A DNA stretch of 64,000 bases from NCBI GenBank assembly GCA_021151485.1, contig JAGKXB010000009.1:15027-79026 (forward strand), read 5' to 3'. Positions 45,940 to 55,614 of the stretch are shown here, one piece after another (position 1 is the stretch's first letter; each line of letters opens with the position of its first letter). Made by a program: the position numbers and the translations under genes. The stretch comes from Oxalobacteraceae bacterium (GTDB taxonomy: Bacteria; Pseudomonadota; Gammaproteobacteria; Burkholderiales; Burkholderiaceae_D). The notes beneath the pieces are model-generated. The model worked only from the letters and a program-made list of their open reading frames with translations. It did no database searches and had not been told where the DNA came from.

Positions 45940-48900
45940 ATGTCCCTCGATTTTAAAAAATCCTTGCCCAAGGCAGGTCATCGCTTTGTGTTGCCGTCTT
46001 TGCATGGTTCTGCCGATGCTTATGTGTTAGCGCAAGCCGCTTTCGAATTGAAATCCCAAGGCCGTATGTTGGTGATCGTTGCAGCTGATGCAACGGATGC
46101 ACAGCGTTTGCGGGATGAAATTCCGTGGTTTGGTGACAAAAAACTACGCTGCCATCTGCTACCAGATTGGGAAACACTGCCTTACGATGCATTCTCCCCA
46201 CATCAGGATTTGGTGTCCGAACGTTTAGCTACGTTGTATGAAGTCCAAAATGGTCAATCCGATGTTTTGATCGTTCCAGCCAGTACGGCGTTGGTTCGGT
46301 TGGCGCCGACCTCTTTTTTAGCGGCAACCACCTTCTTTTTCAAACAAGGTGAAACACTGGATGAAACACGGCTTAAATCGCAATTGACTTTGGCGGGCTA
46401 CAACCACGTAGCGCAAGTTATGTCGCCAGGTGAATATTCCGTGCGCGGTGGCTTGATCGATTTATTCCCCATGGGATCAGCATTGCCTTACCGTCTAGAT
46501 TTGTTTGGCGACACAATTGATACCATCCGCACATTTGATGCTGACAGCCAACGTTCACTCTATCCCGTCAAAGAAGTCCGCTTGTTGCCAGGGCGCGAAT
46601 TTGCCATGGATGATGCGGCACGCACCACGTTCCGTAACAATTGGCGCGAAATGTTTGAGGGCGATCCGTCCAAATCCAAGATATACAAAGACATCAGCAA
46701 TGGCATTCCTTCCGCTGGGATTGAGTATTACCTACCCTTCTTTTTCAACGAAACGGCGACGCTGTTTGACTATCTACCAACCGATAGCACGCTTGCGTTA
46801 ATCGGCGATATTGATACTGCGATTGGGAATTTTTGGAAAGACACCCAGTCGCGTTATCAATTCTTAAAATTCGACCGCGAACGACCATTGATTGCGCCAG
46901 AAAAACTGTTTTTGCGGGATGAGGATTTTTTCGCGCTGGCTAAATCGTATGGACGCTGGGTGATTCATGGCAAGGATCAAATTGACATTACATCAACCCC
47001 CGTAGTTCCCACGGATGTAATTAACGTCGTTCCCGCGGCTTTAGGCGGGAACCCAGCGTCTTACGCAGTGAATCCGATTAACGCCACTGGGTTCCCGCCT
47101 AAAGCCGCGGGAACGACGGGGGCTGAAATTTGCACCCCCATTCCCAACATCGCCGTCAGCCGCCGCAGTGACGACCCGCTGATCAATCTGAAATCGTATT
47201 TATTACAAAGCGACCAGCGCGTGATGATTTGCGCTGAATCGAGCGGTCGTCGTGAAACGCTGATGCAATATTTCAACGACTATGATTTGGGACATTTAGC
47301 ACTGTGCGATGGCTATGCCGACTTCATCAATAGCAGCGCGCCATTGATGCTGGGTGTAGCGCCGCTGCATGCGGGTTTTGCCTACGACAAACTCATATTT
47401 ATTACCGAAACCGAACTGTACGCTGGCTCCAGTCGCCGCATCGGCACGAAAAAACAGGAAGGCGCCAGCCAGGTTGAAGCCATGGTGCGCGACTTGTCCG
47501 AGCTCAAAATCGGCGATCCCATCGTCCATAGCCATCACGGCATCGGACGCTACATGGGCTTGATCAGCATGGATATGGGCGATGGAGAAACGGAATTTCT
47601 CAACCTGGAATACGCCAAAGACACCAAGCTCTACGTACCGGTATCGCAGTTGCATGTGATTTCACGCTATTCAGGTGCTGCACCAGAAAATGCGCCGCTG
47701 CACGCGCTGGGTTCGCCGCAATGGGAAAAAGCCAAACGCAAAGCAGCAGAGCAAATACGGGATACTGCGGCTGAGTTGCTCAATCTCTATGCACGCCGTG
47801 CGCTGCGAGTTGGTCATGCGTTTAACTATTCAGCGCACGATTACCAGGCATTTGCTGCCGGTTTTGGTTTTGAAGAAACCGCCGACCAGGCCGCTGCCAT
47901 CAATGCGGTATTAGAAGATATGACCAGCGGCAAGCCGATGGATAGATTGATTTGCGGCGATGTCGGTTTTGGTAAAACAGAAGTCGCCTTGCGCGCGGCG
48001 TTCATCGCCGTCATGGGCGGCAAACAAGTGGCGATTTTAGCGCCGACTACCTTGTTGGCCGAACAACACGCCCAAACCTTTGCCGACCGCTTTGCCGATT
48101 GGCCGGTGCGAATTGCGGAATTGTCACGTTTCCGTAGCAGCAAAGAAATCGCCCTGGCCATCAAAGGCATGCAAGACGGCACGGTCGACATCGTCATCGG
48201 CACACATAAATTGCTATCCGATGACATCAAGTTCACTCGCCTGGGATTGATCATCATCGACGAAGAACACCGCTTTGGCGTGCGTCAAAAAGAAGCCTTG
48301 AAAGCATTGCGGGCGGAAGTCGATGTCTTGACACTGACCGCTACGCCGATTCCCCGCACGCTAGGGATGGCGCTGGAAGGATTGCGCGACTTTTCCATCA
48401 TCGCCACCGCACCGCAAAAACGGCTGGCGATTAAAACCTTTGTGCGCGATGAAAGCGACTCCATCATCCGAGAAGCGTGCTTACGTGAACTCAAACGCGG
48501 CGGCCAGGTGTACTTTTTGCATAATGAAGTCGAAACCATTAACAACCGCAAAGCCATGCTGGAACTATTATTGCCAGAAGCACGGATCGGGGTTGCACAT
48601 GGCCAGATGCATGAACAAGATCTGGAAAAAGTCATGCGTGATTTCGTCGCCCAGCGCTTCAATATTTTGTTATGCAGCACGATTATTGAAACCGGAATCG
48701 ACGTACCAAGCGCCAACACCATCATCATGCATCGCGCTGACAAATTCGGTCTGGCGCAATTACACCAATTGCGTGGCCGTGTCGGGCGCTCGCATCATCA
48801 GGCTTATGCTTACCTGCTGGTGCACGACGTACAAGGTTTGAACAAGCAAGCGCAGCGCCGTCTGGATGCAATTGTGCAAATGGAAGAACTCGGTAGCGGT

Positions 48901-49506
48901 TTTTATCTCGCCATGCACGATCTGGAAATCCGTGGTGCTGGTGAAGTATTAGGTGACAATCAATCAGGCGAGATGCATGAAATTGGTTTCCAGCTCTATT
49001 CCGACATGCTCAATGAAGCCGTCAGAGCCTTGAAAAATGGCGAAGAACCCGACCTGGCAGCACCACTTTCCAGCACGACAGAAATCAATCTGCACACACC
49101 GGCCTTGTTACCGAACAGCTTTTGCGGTGATGTGCATGAGCGACTATCGATTTACAAACGGCTAGCCAATTGCAGCACGCAAGAAGCCATCAATGATTTG
49201 CAGGAAGAATTGATCGACCGTTTTGGTCAATTACCTGATCCTGCTAAAGCGCTGTTTGAAACCCATCGCCTGCGCATCACGGCCAAAACGGTAGGCATCG
49301 TCAAAATCGACGCCCATAGCGAAGCGGCGGTATTGCAATTCATCAAAAATCCACCGATCGATGCCATGCGCATCATTAGCTTGATACAAAAGAATCGCCA
49401 CATCACGCTCAATGGTCAAGACAAACTGCGCATCACTGCCAACATGCCGGACCTGACGACGCGGGTCAATCAAATCAAAACCACGATTCGTTCTTTAACC
49501 TCATAA
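45940..49506 (+). CDS. mfd: Transcription-repair coupling factor Mfd with an in-frame repeat insertion
   Basis: 1188 residues. Mfd removes RNA polymerase stalled at lesions and recruits UvrA. UvrB-homology module at the N-terminus (RFVLPSLHGSADAYVLAQ), RNA polymerase-interacting domain (~515-600, IGDPIVHSHHGIGRYMGL), translocase motifs GDVGFGKTEVALRAA (Walker A), IIDEEHRFGVRQ and TATPIPRTLGMAL, and the C-terminal TRCF domain. A copy of the palindromic repeat (47024-47120) sits between ~353 and 395, adding ~40 Pro/Ala/Asn-rich residues in frame before IPNIAVSRRS, with no stop. No frameshift elsewhere. It should be functional if the loop is solvent exposed. Confidence 0.95.
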   Translation: MSLDFKKSLPKAGHRFVLPSLHGSADAYVLAQAAFELKSQGRMLVIVAADATDAQRLRDEIPWFGDKKLRCHLLPDWETLPYDAFSPHQDLVSERLATLYEVQNGQSDVLIVPASTALVRLAPTSFLAATTFFFKQGETLDETRLKSQLTLAGYNHVAQVMSPGEYSVRGGLIDLFPMGSALPYRLDLFGDTIDTIRTFDADSQRSLYPVKEVRLLPGREFAMDDAARTTFRNNWREMFEGDPSKSKIYKDISNGIPSAGIEYYLPFFFNETATLFDYLPTDSTLALIGDIDTAIGNFWKDTQSRYQFLKFDRERPLIAPEKLFLRDEDFFALAKSYGRWVIHGKDQIDITSTPVVPTDVINVVPAALGGNPASYAVNPINATGFPPKAAGTTGAEICTPIPNIAVSRRSDDPLINLKSYLLQSDQRVMICAESSGRRETLMQYFNDYDLGHLALCDGYADFINSSAPLMLGVAPLHAGFAYDKLIFITETELYAGSSRRIGTKKQEGASQVEAMVRDLSELKIGDPIVHSHHGIGRYMGLISMDMGDGETEFLNLEYAKDTKLYVPVSQLHVISRYSGAAPENAPLHALGSPQWEKAKRKAAEQIRDTAAELLNLYARRALRVGHAFNYSAHDYQAFAAGFGFEETADQAAAINAVLEDMTSGKPMDRLICGDVGFGKTEVALRAAFIAVMGGKQVAILAPTTLLAEQHAQTFADRFADWPVRIAELSRFRSSKEIALAIKGMQDGTVDIVIGTHKLLSDDIKFTRLGLIIIDEEHRFGVRQKEALKALRAEVDVLTLTATPIPRTLGMALEGLRDFSIIATAPQKRLAIKTFVRDESDSIIREACLRELKRGGQVYFLHNEVETINNRKAMLELLLPEARIGVAHGQMHEQDLEKVMRDFVAQRFNILLCSTIIETGIDVPSANTIIMHRADKFGLAQLHQLRGRVGRSHHQAYAYLLVHDVQGLNKQAQRRLDAIVQMEELGSGFYLAMHDLEIRGAGEVLGDNQSGEMHEIGFQLYSDMLNEAVRALKNGEEPDLAAPLSSTTEINLHTPALLPNSFCGDVHERLSIYKRLANCSTQEAINDLQEELIDRFGQLPDPAKALFETHRLRITAKTVGIVKIDAHSEAAVLQFIKNPPIDAMRIISLIQKNRHITLNGQDKLRITANMPDLTTRVNQIKTTIRSLTS
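47024..47120 (+). repeat. Composite palindromic repeat, copy F, inside mfd
   Basis: Begins ACGTCGTTCCCGCGG and ends CCGCGGGAACGACGG, with GGCGGGAACCCAGCGT and ACGCCACTGGGTTCCCGCC inside: the most symmetrical copy in the window. A half-copy (46999-47014, CCCGTAGTTCCCACGG) precedes it. Both stay open in the mfd frame. Confidence 0.93.
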
Positions 49507-49528
49507 TTTCATCATCTCATTACTCATC

Positions 49529-50407
49529 ATGAACTTGATTCTGCAAGCCACTACCGATGCTTCTACTACGCTCCCAATCATTCATCGCATCGCCGACATG
49601 GTTGGTGCAAAGCAGCTCATGGCGGTTAACCCTTATGTTGATCGTCTTGAAAATCACCCCCATGTTTATCGCCTTGAAAATATTACCTACACAACTGCCT
49701 TAAAAGAACAAATTGACGCCCTATGTATGGACGCAAAAATTGACGCGCACTTTTTGCCAAAAACATATCGCCTGTCCGATTTCAAATTACTGGCCATGGA
49801 TATGGATTCAACCTTAATTACGATCGAATGCATTGATGAAATTGCCGACATGCAAGGTTTAAAGCCCCAAGTCGCAGCCATTACAGAAGCAGCGATGCGA
49901 GGAGAAATCGACTTCCGCACCAGTTTGAATCAACGTGTAGCACTATTAAAAGGCTTAGATGCCACAGCCTTGCAGCGTGTATATGACGAAAGACTACGCC
50001 TATCGCCAGGTGCCGAAGCCATGCTGAAAACGGTACAACAAGCAGGATTGCAAACTTTGCTGGTATCCGGTGGATTTACCTTTTTCACAGACCGCATCAA
50101 AACCCGCTTGCAACTGGATCACACCCACGCCAATGTGTTGGAAATCATCGATGGCAAATTAACTGGCCGCGTGCTGGGTGACATTGTGGATGCCGAAGAG
50201 AAAAAAAATACCGTATTACGTACCTGTGCCAAATTAGGGATTACTCCCAAAGAAACCATCGTAATGGGCGATGGCGCCAATGATTTGGCGATGATGGGTA
50301 TTGCCGGTTTATCCGTCGCCTTCCGCGCCAAACCGGTGGTGCGTGCGCAAGCGGATGTGGCGTTTAATTTTGTGGGATTGGATGGACTTGCTGCATTGTT
50401 TTCCTAA
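49529..50407 (+). CDS. serB: Phosphoserine phosphatase
   Basis: 292 residues. A short N-terminal ACT-like region is followed by the HAD domain: nucleophile motif MDMDSTLITIECIDE, SGGFTFF, and GDGANDLAMMG. It dephosphorylates phosphoserine, the last step of serine synthesis, and so supplies the substrate of the serine acetyltransferase at 36.7 kb. 22 bp after mfd, likely co-transcribed; a terminator follows. Confidence 0.96.
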   Translation: MNLILQATTDASTTLPIIHRIADMVGAKQLMAVNPYVDRLENHPHVYRLENITYTTALKEQIDALCMDAKIDAHFLPKTYRLSDFKLLAMDMDSTLITIECIDEIADMQGLKPQVAAITEAAMRGEIDFRTSLNQRVALLKGLDATALQRVYDERLRLSPGAEAMLKTVQQAGLQTLLVSGGFTFFTDRIKTRLQLDHTHANVLEIIDGKLTGRVLGDIVDAEEKKNTVLRTCAKLGITPKETIVMGDGANDLAMMGIAGLSVAFRAKPVVRAQADVAFNFVGLDGLAALFS

Positions 50408-50412
50408 CAAGT

Positions 50413-50443
50413 AAGATGCAGTACACGCCGTGCACTGCATCTT
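50413..50443 (+). terminator. Hairpin terminator after serB
   Basis: AAGATGCAGTACACG and CGTGCACTGCATCTT pair over 14 bp with one mismatch and a tiny loop, then TTTG. The T-tract is short. Confidence 0.75.
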
Positions 50444-50514
50444 TGTAGAAAACCACCATACGGTGTAATACGCTGCGCTTATTGGCTTATTGACTACCTA
50501 AAAAACTGGGAGCT

Positions 50515-50928
50515 TTACTCCCCATTGGATGCCTTGTTATCTTTTTTAGATTTTCTTTTTTTACCTTCTTTAGCAGATGCACTAGCATCAGCAGATCCAG
50601 ATGCTGATGCTGATGCTGATGCTGATGCTGAGGAAGCTCCCCCCGATTTAGTTTGACCATTCACAGTTAAACCAGCGTCAGATAAACGGACTGCGCTTTT
50701 TGGGCCGATGCCTTTGACTCGTTTTTCAAGGTCTGCCCAATCTTTAAAATTACCGCCTTTTTTACGCTCATCCAAGATGGCCGAAGAAGTTTTGGGGCCA
50801 ATACCCTTAACACCATCCAATGCAGCCTGATCCGCTTTATTCACATCAACTTGCACTGCCGCAAATGCAAAACCTATCATTGCAATCCATGTAACGACAA
50901 CTAACAATAGTTTTCTCAACATTGACAT
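50515..50928 (-). CDS. ComEA-like helix-hairpin-helix DNA-binding protein
   Basis: 137 residues with a signal peptide (cleavage near FAFAA), a ComEA-type tandem helix-hairpin-helix domain (VDVNKADQAALDGVKGIGPK and RVKGIGPKSAVRLSD) and a low-complexity tail of Ser-Ala repeats ended by a lysine-rich stretch (KKRKSKKDNK). Exported proteins of this type bind incoming DNA in the periplasm; comEC lies at 12-14.6 kb. The tail derives from GATGCT hexamers at 50600-50629. Confidence 0.88.
   Translation of the reverse strand: MSMLRKLLLVVVTWIAMIGFAFAAVQVDVNKADQAALDGVKGIGPKTSSAILDERKKGGNFKDWADLEKRVKGIGPKSAVRLSDAGLTVNGQTKSGGASSASASASASASGSADASASAKEGKKRKSKKDNKASNGE
50600..50629. repeat. Five tandem GATGCT hexamers
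   Basis: In-frame 6-bp units within the ComEA-like gene encode Ser-Ala repeats; length can vary without frameshift. Confidence 0.9.
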
Positions 50929-51040
50929 ACTCCCCCAGTGATAGCGTTGTTAAATTCACAAACGTCCTATACGTTTGATGAATTAACTAACAATTAAAAA
51001 ATCAAAAAATTAAAAATCGTCAATACAAATCTTTTCAGTA

Positions 51041-51973
51041 TTAAGCAAACAGTTCTGGCTTACTCACCGTCGCCGTTCCCAGCTTGCCAACCACAATACC
51101 ACCAGCGCGATTGGCGATAGATACCGCCTCGGCCATGCTCATGCCTGCCCCTAACATAACGGCTAGGGTGGCAATTACTGTGTCACCCGCACCCGATACG
51201 TCATAAACTTCCCTGGCCACAGTCGAGACATGCATTACTTCTTGCTCGGTATATAAGGTCATGCCTTCTTCTGAACGTGTTAGCAACAACGCTTTCAATG
51301 CCAGCATTTGGCGCAAATTCTGTGCTTTTTCAGTCAATTCAGCTTCACTTGCCCACTGACCAACAATGCTGCGTAATTCCGATTTATTGGGTGTCAAAAC
51401 CGATGCGCCCGTATAACGAGAAAAATCACTACCCTTCGGATCCACCAACACACATTTACCCGCCTGTTTAGCTGCAGTGATCATCGTCGCCACGTTCACC
51501 AAACTACCCTTTGCATAATCAGACAGTATGATTACATCATAGTGAGGCAACAAAGCATTGAACTGCGTCAACTTGTCGCGCAATATCGTGTCGGTTGGCG
51601 ATTGTTCAAAATCAATCCGCAACAATTGCTGCTGATGTCCCACTACCCGGAGTTTGATAATCGTTGAAATGGAAGTATCGCGTTTCAAATAGCTGTGGAT
51701 GCCAGACTCTGCCAATAACTGCTCAACGCTATCACCTGCCTCATCTGCGCCAACCACACCCAACAAACCAACATGCGCACCCAAAGCAGCAGCATTACGC
51801 GCCACATTGGCTGCCCCACCCAAACGCTCTTCCCGTTTTTCCACCCGCACAATAGGTACAGGCGCTTCCGGTGAAATACGATTTACAGCCCCAAACCAGT
51901 AACGGTCCAGCATCACATCACCGACCACCAAAATACGCACTGCATGCAAAGCATCATTCAATGTGGCGCTCAT
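51041..51973 (-). CDS. rfaE1: D-glycero-beta-D-manno-heptose-7-phosphate kinase (RfaE domain 1)
   Basis: 310 residues, a PfkB-type kinase alone without the adenylyltransferase domain of HldE, as usual in betaproteobacteria. Motifs: VVGDVMLDRYWFG at the N-terminus, GGAANVARNAAALGA, LVDPKGSDFSRY, and SGAGDTVIATLAVMLGAG (ATP site, catalytic Asp). It makes heptose 1,7-bisphosphate for LPS core. Next to ugd and the ComEA-like gene. Confidence 0.94.
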   Translation of the reverse strand: MSATLNDALHAVRILVVGDVMLDRYWFGAVNRISPEAPVPIVRVEKREERLGGAANVARNAAALGAHVGLLGVVGADEAGDSVEQLLAESGIHSYLKRDTSISTIIKLRVVGHQQQLLRIDFEQSPTDTILRDKLTQFNALLPHYDVIILSDYAKGSLVNVATMITAAKQAGKCVLVDPKGSDFSRYTGASVLTPNKSELRSIVGQWASEAELTEKAQNLRQMLALKALLLTRSEEGMTLYTEQEVMHVSTVAREVYDVSGAGDTVIATLAVMLGAGMSMAEAVSIANRAGGIVVGKLGTATVSKPELFA

Positions 51974-52028
51974 CTTCGCTTCCTACTTTAGTCATTAAGT
52001 AAATTAGTAATTTAGCAATTGAATAATC

Positions 52029-53399
52029 TTATATGCGTGTCAATACAGAACGACCGATGCCGTGATATTCAAAACCCGCCTCAGCCATTACATTGGGTTC
52101 AAACAGGTTACGGCCATCAAAAATAATAGGTTGTTTCAATGCCGTTTTGATCAATTCAAAATCAGGATTACGAAACGCTTTCCACTCCGTCACAATTACC
52201 AAGGCATCTGCATTTGCTAGCGCTTCCATGGGACCACTAGCAAACTGAATCCGTGCCAACTCTTCAACCGAAAAATCCAGTGCAAACACACGCTGCGCCT
52301 CTGTCATTGCCACTGGATCGTAGGCTGTCACCGATGCGCCCGCTGTAATCAATTCACGCAACAAAACACGCGATGAAGCTTCTCGCATATCGTCTGTATT
52401 CGGTTTAAATGCCAAGCCCCAAATCGCAAAGTGCTTGCCGACAAGCGCATTACCAAAACGCATCGTCACCTTCTGACCTAACACGTGTTTCTGCTTATTG
52501 TTCACTGCCTCAACCGCTTGCAAAATCAACAATTCTTGATCGCACTCACGCGCCGAACGCGCCAGCGCTTGCACATCTTTAGGAAAACAAGAACCACCAT
52601 AACCACAACCTGCATATAAAAAGCTATGTCCAATGCGTGGATCAGAACCAATACCATGGCGCACAGCATCAATATCGACGCCCAATTTATCGGCCAAATT
52701 CGCCAGTTCATTCATGAATGAAATACGAGTCGCCAGCATGGCATTAGCAGCATATTTGGTGAACTCTGCTGAACGCACATCCATCCAGAAAGTACGCTCA
52801 TGATTACGATTAAAAGGCGCATACAGCTTGGTCATGAATTTACGTGCACGCTCACCTTCTTGCGTGCTATCACACCCCACCACAATCCGATCAGGGCGCA
52901 TAAAGTCCTCCACTGCCGCGCCTTCTTTGAGAAATTCTGGATTTGACACCACAGAGAAACTGATTTCATCCGCACCACGCGCATCCAATTCCGCTTGAAT
53001 CGCCAACTTCACTTTATCTGCCGTACCCACTGGCACAGTCGATTTATCGACAATGACTTTGAACGTCTTCATGTACTTGCCGATATTGCGTGCAGCCTTC
53101 AAAACGTACTGCAAGTCAGCAGAGCCATCCTCATCAGGAGGCGTACCCACGGCAATAAATTGAATATCCCCATGCGCCACGGCAGCTTCTACATCGGTAG
53201 AAAACTGCAAACGGCCAGCAGCACGATTACGCGCCACAATTTCTTCCAAACCAGGTTCATGGATAGGAATACCACCACTGTTCAAAATAGCAATTTTGGA
53301 TGCATCAACATCCAAACAAAACACATCATTTCCATGCTCAGCCAAACAGGCACCGGTAACCAAACCGACATAACCCGTGCCAATAATTGTTATTTTCAT
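52029..53399 (-). CDS. ugd: UDP-glucose 6-dehydrogenase
   Basis: 456 residues. NAD-binding [33 protein letters not shown], the catalytic cysteine in [15 protein letters not shown], and the C-terminal [14 protein letters not shown] are all present. It oxidises UDP-glucose to UDP-glucuronate for capsule, LPS or lipid A modification. It lies 55 bp upstream of rfaE1 and 160 bp downstream of lapB. Confidence 0.97.
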   Translation of the reverse strand: MKITIIGTGYVGLVTGACLAEHGNDVFCLDVDASKIAILNSGGIPIHEPGLEEIVARNRAAGRLQFSTDVEAAVAHGDIQFIAVGTPPDEDGSADLQYVLKAARNIGKYMKTFKVIVDKSTVPVGTADKVKLAIQAELDARGADEISFSVVSNPEFLKEGAAVEDFMRPDRIVVGCDSTQEGERARKFMTKLYAPFNRNHERTFWMDVRSAEFTKYAANAMLATRISFMNELANLADKLGVDIDAVRHGIGSDPRIGHSFLYAGCGYGGSCFPKDVQALARSARECDQELLILQAVEAVNNKQKHVLGQKVTMRFGNALVGKHFAIWGLAFKPNTDDMREASSRVLLRELITAGASVTAYDPVAMTEAQRVFALDFSVEELARIQFASGPMEALANADALVIVTEWKAFRNPDFELIKTALKQPIIFDGRNLFEPNVMAEAGFEYHGIGRSVLTRI

Positions 53400-53519
53400 A
53401 ATAAATTAAAATAAAAAACGCAGAAAATCTTAACAACTCATCATGTATTTACCAAAAAAGGGGATAAATTGAGGATAAGTTGATTGGAATAAATTGATTG
53501 GAATAAATTAATTAAAATA

Positions 53520-53556
53520 AATGAAAGCAAATCGGAGGAGAAGATTTGCTTTCATT
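53520..53556 (-). terminator. Terminator after lapB
   Basis: AATGAAAGCAAATC and GATTTGCTTTCATT pair exactly around a 9-nt loop, with a T-rich stretch on the minus strand after it. The DNA beside it (53480-53520) is a tandem TTGATTGGAATAAA repeat. Confidence 0.85.
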
Positions 53557-53559
53557 TTA

Positions 53560-54735
53560 TTAACTCATCACATTTAATTCTTCAGTACGACGAGGAGGAT
53601 AAGTTTCCCATTGATTGCAACCCGGACATTGCCAATAAAACTGCCGCGCCTTGAAACCGCAATGACTACATTGATAACGTGCCAATTTTTGTGCATAACC
53701 ATGCACCAGATTTTTCACCATCGATAACTCAGGCCGCAGCTCTGGGGGCGCACTCATCAAACGGACTTCCAACAATTTATCCAAACCCAACAAAGTCGGG
53801 GTACGACGCAATTCATCGCTTACCAATTGATTCGCCGCATCCACACCATCTAATTCAATGACCGTTTTAAATACCACTTCGAGCAAATCAATCGAAGACG
53901 CATCGGCCAAATAGGATTTCAATAAATTCACGCCTTCCTGCAAACGCCCCACCGAACGATAACCATCCATCAAACGTTGTGCCACCAATGCCACATGCGG
54001 CACGCTTTGCTGCTCAACTCTGCGCCAAGCCAATAAAGCATTTTCCGTATCGCCGTTCGCTAAATGCGCATCCCCCATCAATAACGTTGCACGTACATTC
54101 TTGCGATCAGCATGCAGCGCTTTTTCCAATAAAGGCAATGCAATATCAGGATGTGTATGCACTAAAGCATCTTGTGCCAACTCGCAATAAAACTGTGCTA
54201 TTTCTTTTTGCTTCCCACCAGCACCCGATTCTTGCAAAGCAACAGCCGCTTCAATCGCGCGTGGCCACTCCTTTTCACGCTGATAAATTTCCAACAAAGC
54301 ACGACGTGCTTGTGCGCTATATTGCGTATCCAACAATATGGTGAAAGTTTCTTCCGCCCTATCCAACAAACCTGCCTTCAAATAATCCTGCCCGAGTTCG
54401 TACTGAGCGTGAATTTTCTGTTCTTGTGGCAAATCTGGGCGCAATAACAAATTTTGATGAACACGAATTGCACGCTCCGTTTCACCACGACGACGAAACA
54501 AATTACCCAATGCAAAATGCATATCAATAGTTTCAGGGTCAAGTTTAACAATCTCAATAAACGCATCAATCGCCTTATCCGGCTGTTCATTTAATAGAAA
54601 ATTCAACCCATTAAAATAACCACGTGGCAAAGTGCGTGACTCCGCCAATAATTGATTAATATCAACGCGCGCAGCTAACCAACCAAGGCTAAAAAAAACC
54701 GGAATACACAACAACCACCAAATTTCAAATTCCAT
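53560..54735 (-). CDS. lapB: Lipopolysaccharide assembly protein LapB (YciM)
   Basis: 391 residues: an N-terminal membrane helix (WWLLCIPVFFSLGWLAARVD), TPR repeats through ~60-330, and a C-terminal rubredoxin-like metal site YQCSHCGFKA ... WQCPGCNQW. LapB works with FtsH to control LpxC and so LPS amount. It follows lapA by 42 bp, the standard order. Confidence 0.95.
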   Translation of the reverse strand: MEFEIWWLLCIPVFFSLGWLAARVDINQLLAESRTLPRGYFNGLNFLLNEQPDKAIDAFIEIVKLDPETIDMHFALGNLFRRRGETERAIRVHQNLLLRPDLPQEQKIHAQYELGQDYLKAGLLDRAEETFTILLDTQYSAQARRALLEIYQREKEWPRAIEAAVALQESGAGGKQKEIAQFYCELAQDALVHTHPDIALPLLEKALHADRKNVRATLLMGDAHLANGDTENALLAWRRVEQQSVPHVALVAQRLMDGYRSVGRLQEGVNLLKSYLADASSIDLLEVVFKTVIELDGVDAANQLVSDELRRTPTLLGLDKLLEVRLMSAPPELRPELSMVKNLVHGYAQKLARYQCSHCGFKARQFYWQCPGCNQWETYPPRRTEELNVMS

Positions 54736-54777
54736 ACTGGTATTTATTCGCTTTATTTATTATTTATTCATCATTTT

Positions 54778-55119
54778 TCAAACACTATCTGGCTGTGGAG
54801 CTTGATTCGCCTGATCATTACTATTTGTTTGAAGATTGTGGGTGTTGTAAATGTTGTGATTGGATTGGTTAATTTGGTTGATTTTTTGCTGTTTTATCAA
54901 ATCACGACGTTGACGTAAAAAAATTGGCATCATTGCCAACACACCGAAACAAAAACCTGCAACAAAGAAAATCAACAAAAGAATAACCAGCGGACCTCGT
55001 ACCTCATAATCCAAAAAGAATCGCAGTCCTACTTCTTGCGTATTTTTTAATGCAAACCCAAAAAAAATAATAAACAAAATTGCCATCATTACTCTGGAAA
55101 TAAATTTCATGGCCATCAT
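54778..55119 (-). CDS. lapA: LapA family inner-membrane protein (DUF1049)
   Basis: About 113 residues from ATG 55119 (an earlier ATG at 55137 is less well placed; GAGGGTG precedes 55119 at 8 nt). Two membrane segments: MAILFIIFFGFALKN and GPLVILLLIFFVAGFCFG. The C-terminal ~35 residues are Asn/Gln-rich (NQINQSNHNIYN...), longer than usual. Lies between ihfB and lapB in the usual order. Confidence 0.9.
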   Translation of the reverse strand: MMAMKFISRVMMAILFIIFFGFALKNTQEVGLRFFLDYEVRGPLVILLLIFFVAGFCFGVLAMMPIFLRQRRDLIKQQKINQINQSNHNIYNTHNLQTNSNDQANQAPQPDSV

Positions 55120-55203
55120 GGTTACACCCTCATTCAAATTTTTGCATTAAAGAAAATCAGTAAAAAATTATTACCAAAACATTACTAAAACATTCTATTT
55201 TAA

Positions 55204-55233
55204 TTAAAAAAAACGGCATCCGAAGACGCCGTC
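55204..55233 (-). terminator. Rho-independent terminator after ihfB
   Basis: On the minus strand ACGGCGTC and GATGCCGT pair around a TTCG tetraloop, followed by eight T. It lies 20 bp past ihfB and before lapA. Confidence 0.9.
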
Positions 55234-55252
55234 TTATTTCTATCTGCAAAGC

Positions 55253-55558
55253 CTAATCTTTCACCATCGCTGATCCAACCATCGTTTCAACTCTCTCCCG
55301 CAATTCCTTACCAGGCTTAAAATGTGGCACCCATTTTCCCGGCACCATCACCTTATCCCCAGATTTGGGATTGCGAGCCACACGAGGCAAACGACCATTG
55401 AGAGAAAAACTGCCAAAACCACGAATCTCAATGCGCTGACCGGTTGCCAAGGCATCAGTCATCGCATCGATAATAGTTTTGACTGCATAGTCTGCATCTT
55501 TAGCCACCAACTGCGTATAACGCTCAGCCAAACATGCGATCAACTCTGACTTTGTCAT
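55253..55558 (-). CDS. ihfB: Integration host factor beta subunit
   Basis: 101 residues; N-terminal [18 protein letters not shown] and the DNA-bending arm [25 protein letters not shown] are diagnostic. With IhfA it bends DNA in many promoters and recombination sites. It lies 56 bp after rpsA and is probably co-transcribed. Confidence 0.97.
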   Translation of the reverse strand: MTKSELIACLAERYTQLVAKDADYAVKTIIDAMTDALATGQRIEIRGFGSFSLNGRLPRVARNPKSGDKVMVPGKWVPHFKPGKELRERVETMVGSAMVKD

Positions 55559-55614
55559 AAATGCTTTGTAGTAAACAAATTCGATAAATTAATTCAATAC
55601 CAATTGAATTTTAA

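Noticed and set aside
29322..47120. CRISPR array
   Set aside because: The palindromic elements are ~85-100 bp, irregularly spaced by kilobases, found in both orientations and lie between unrelated genes; there are no short regular spacers or cas genes.
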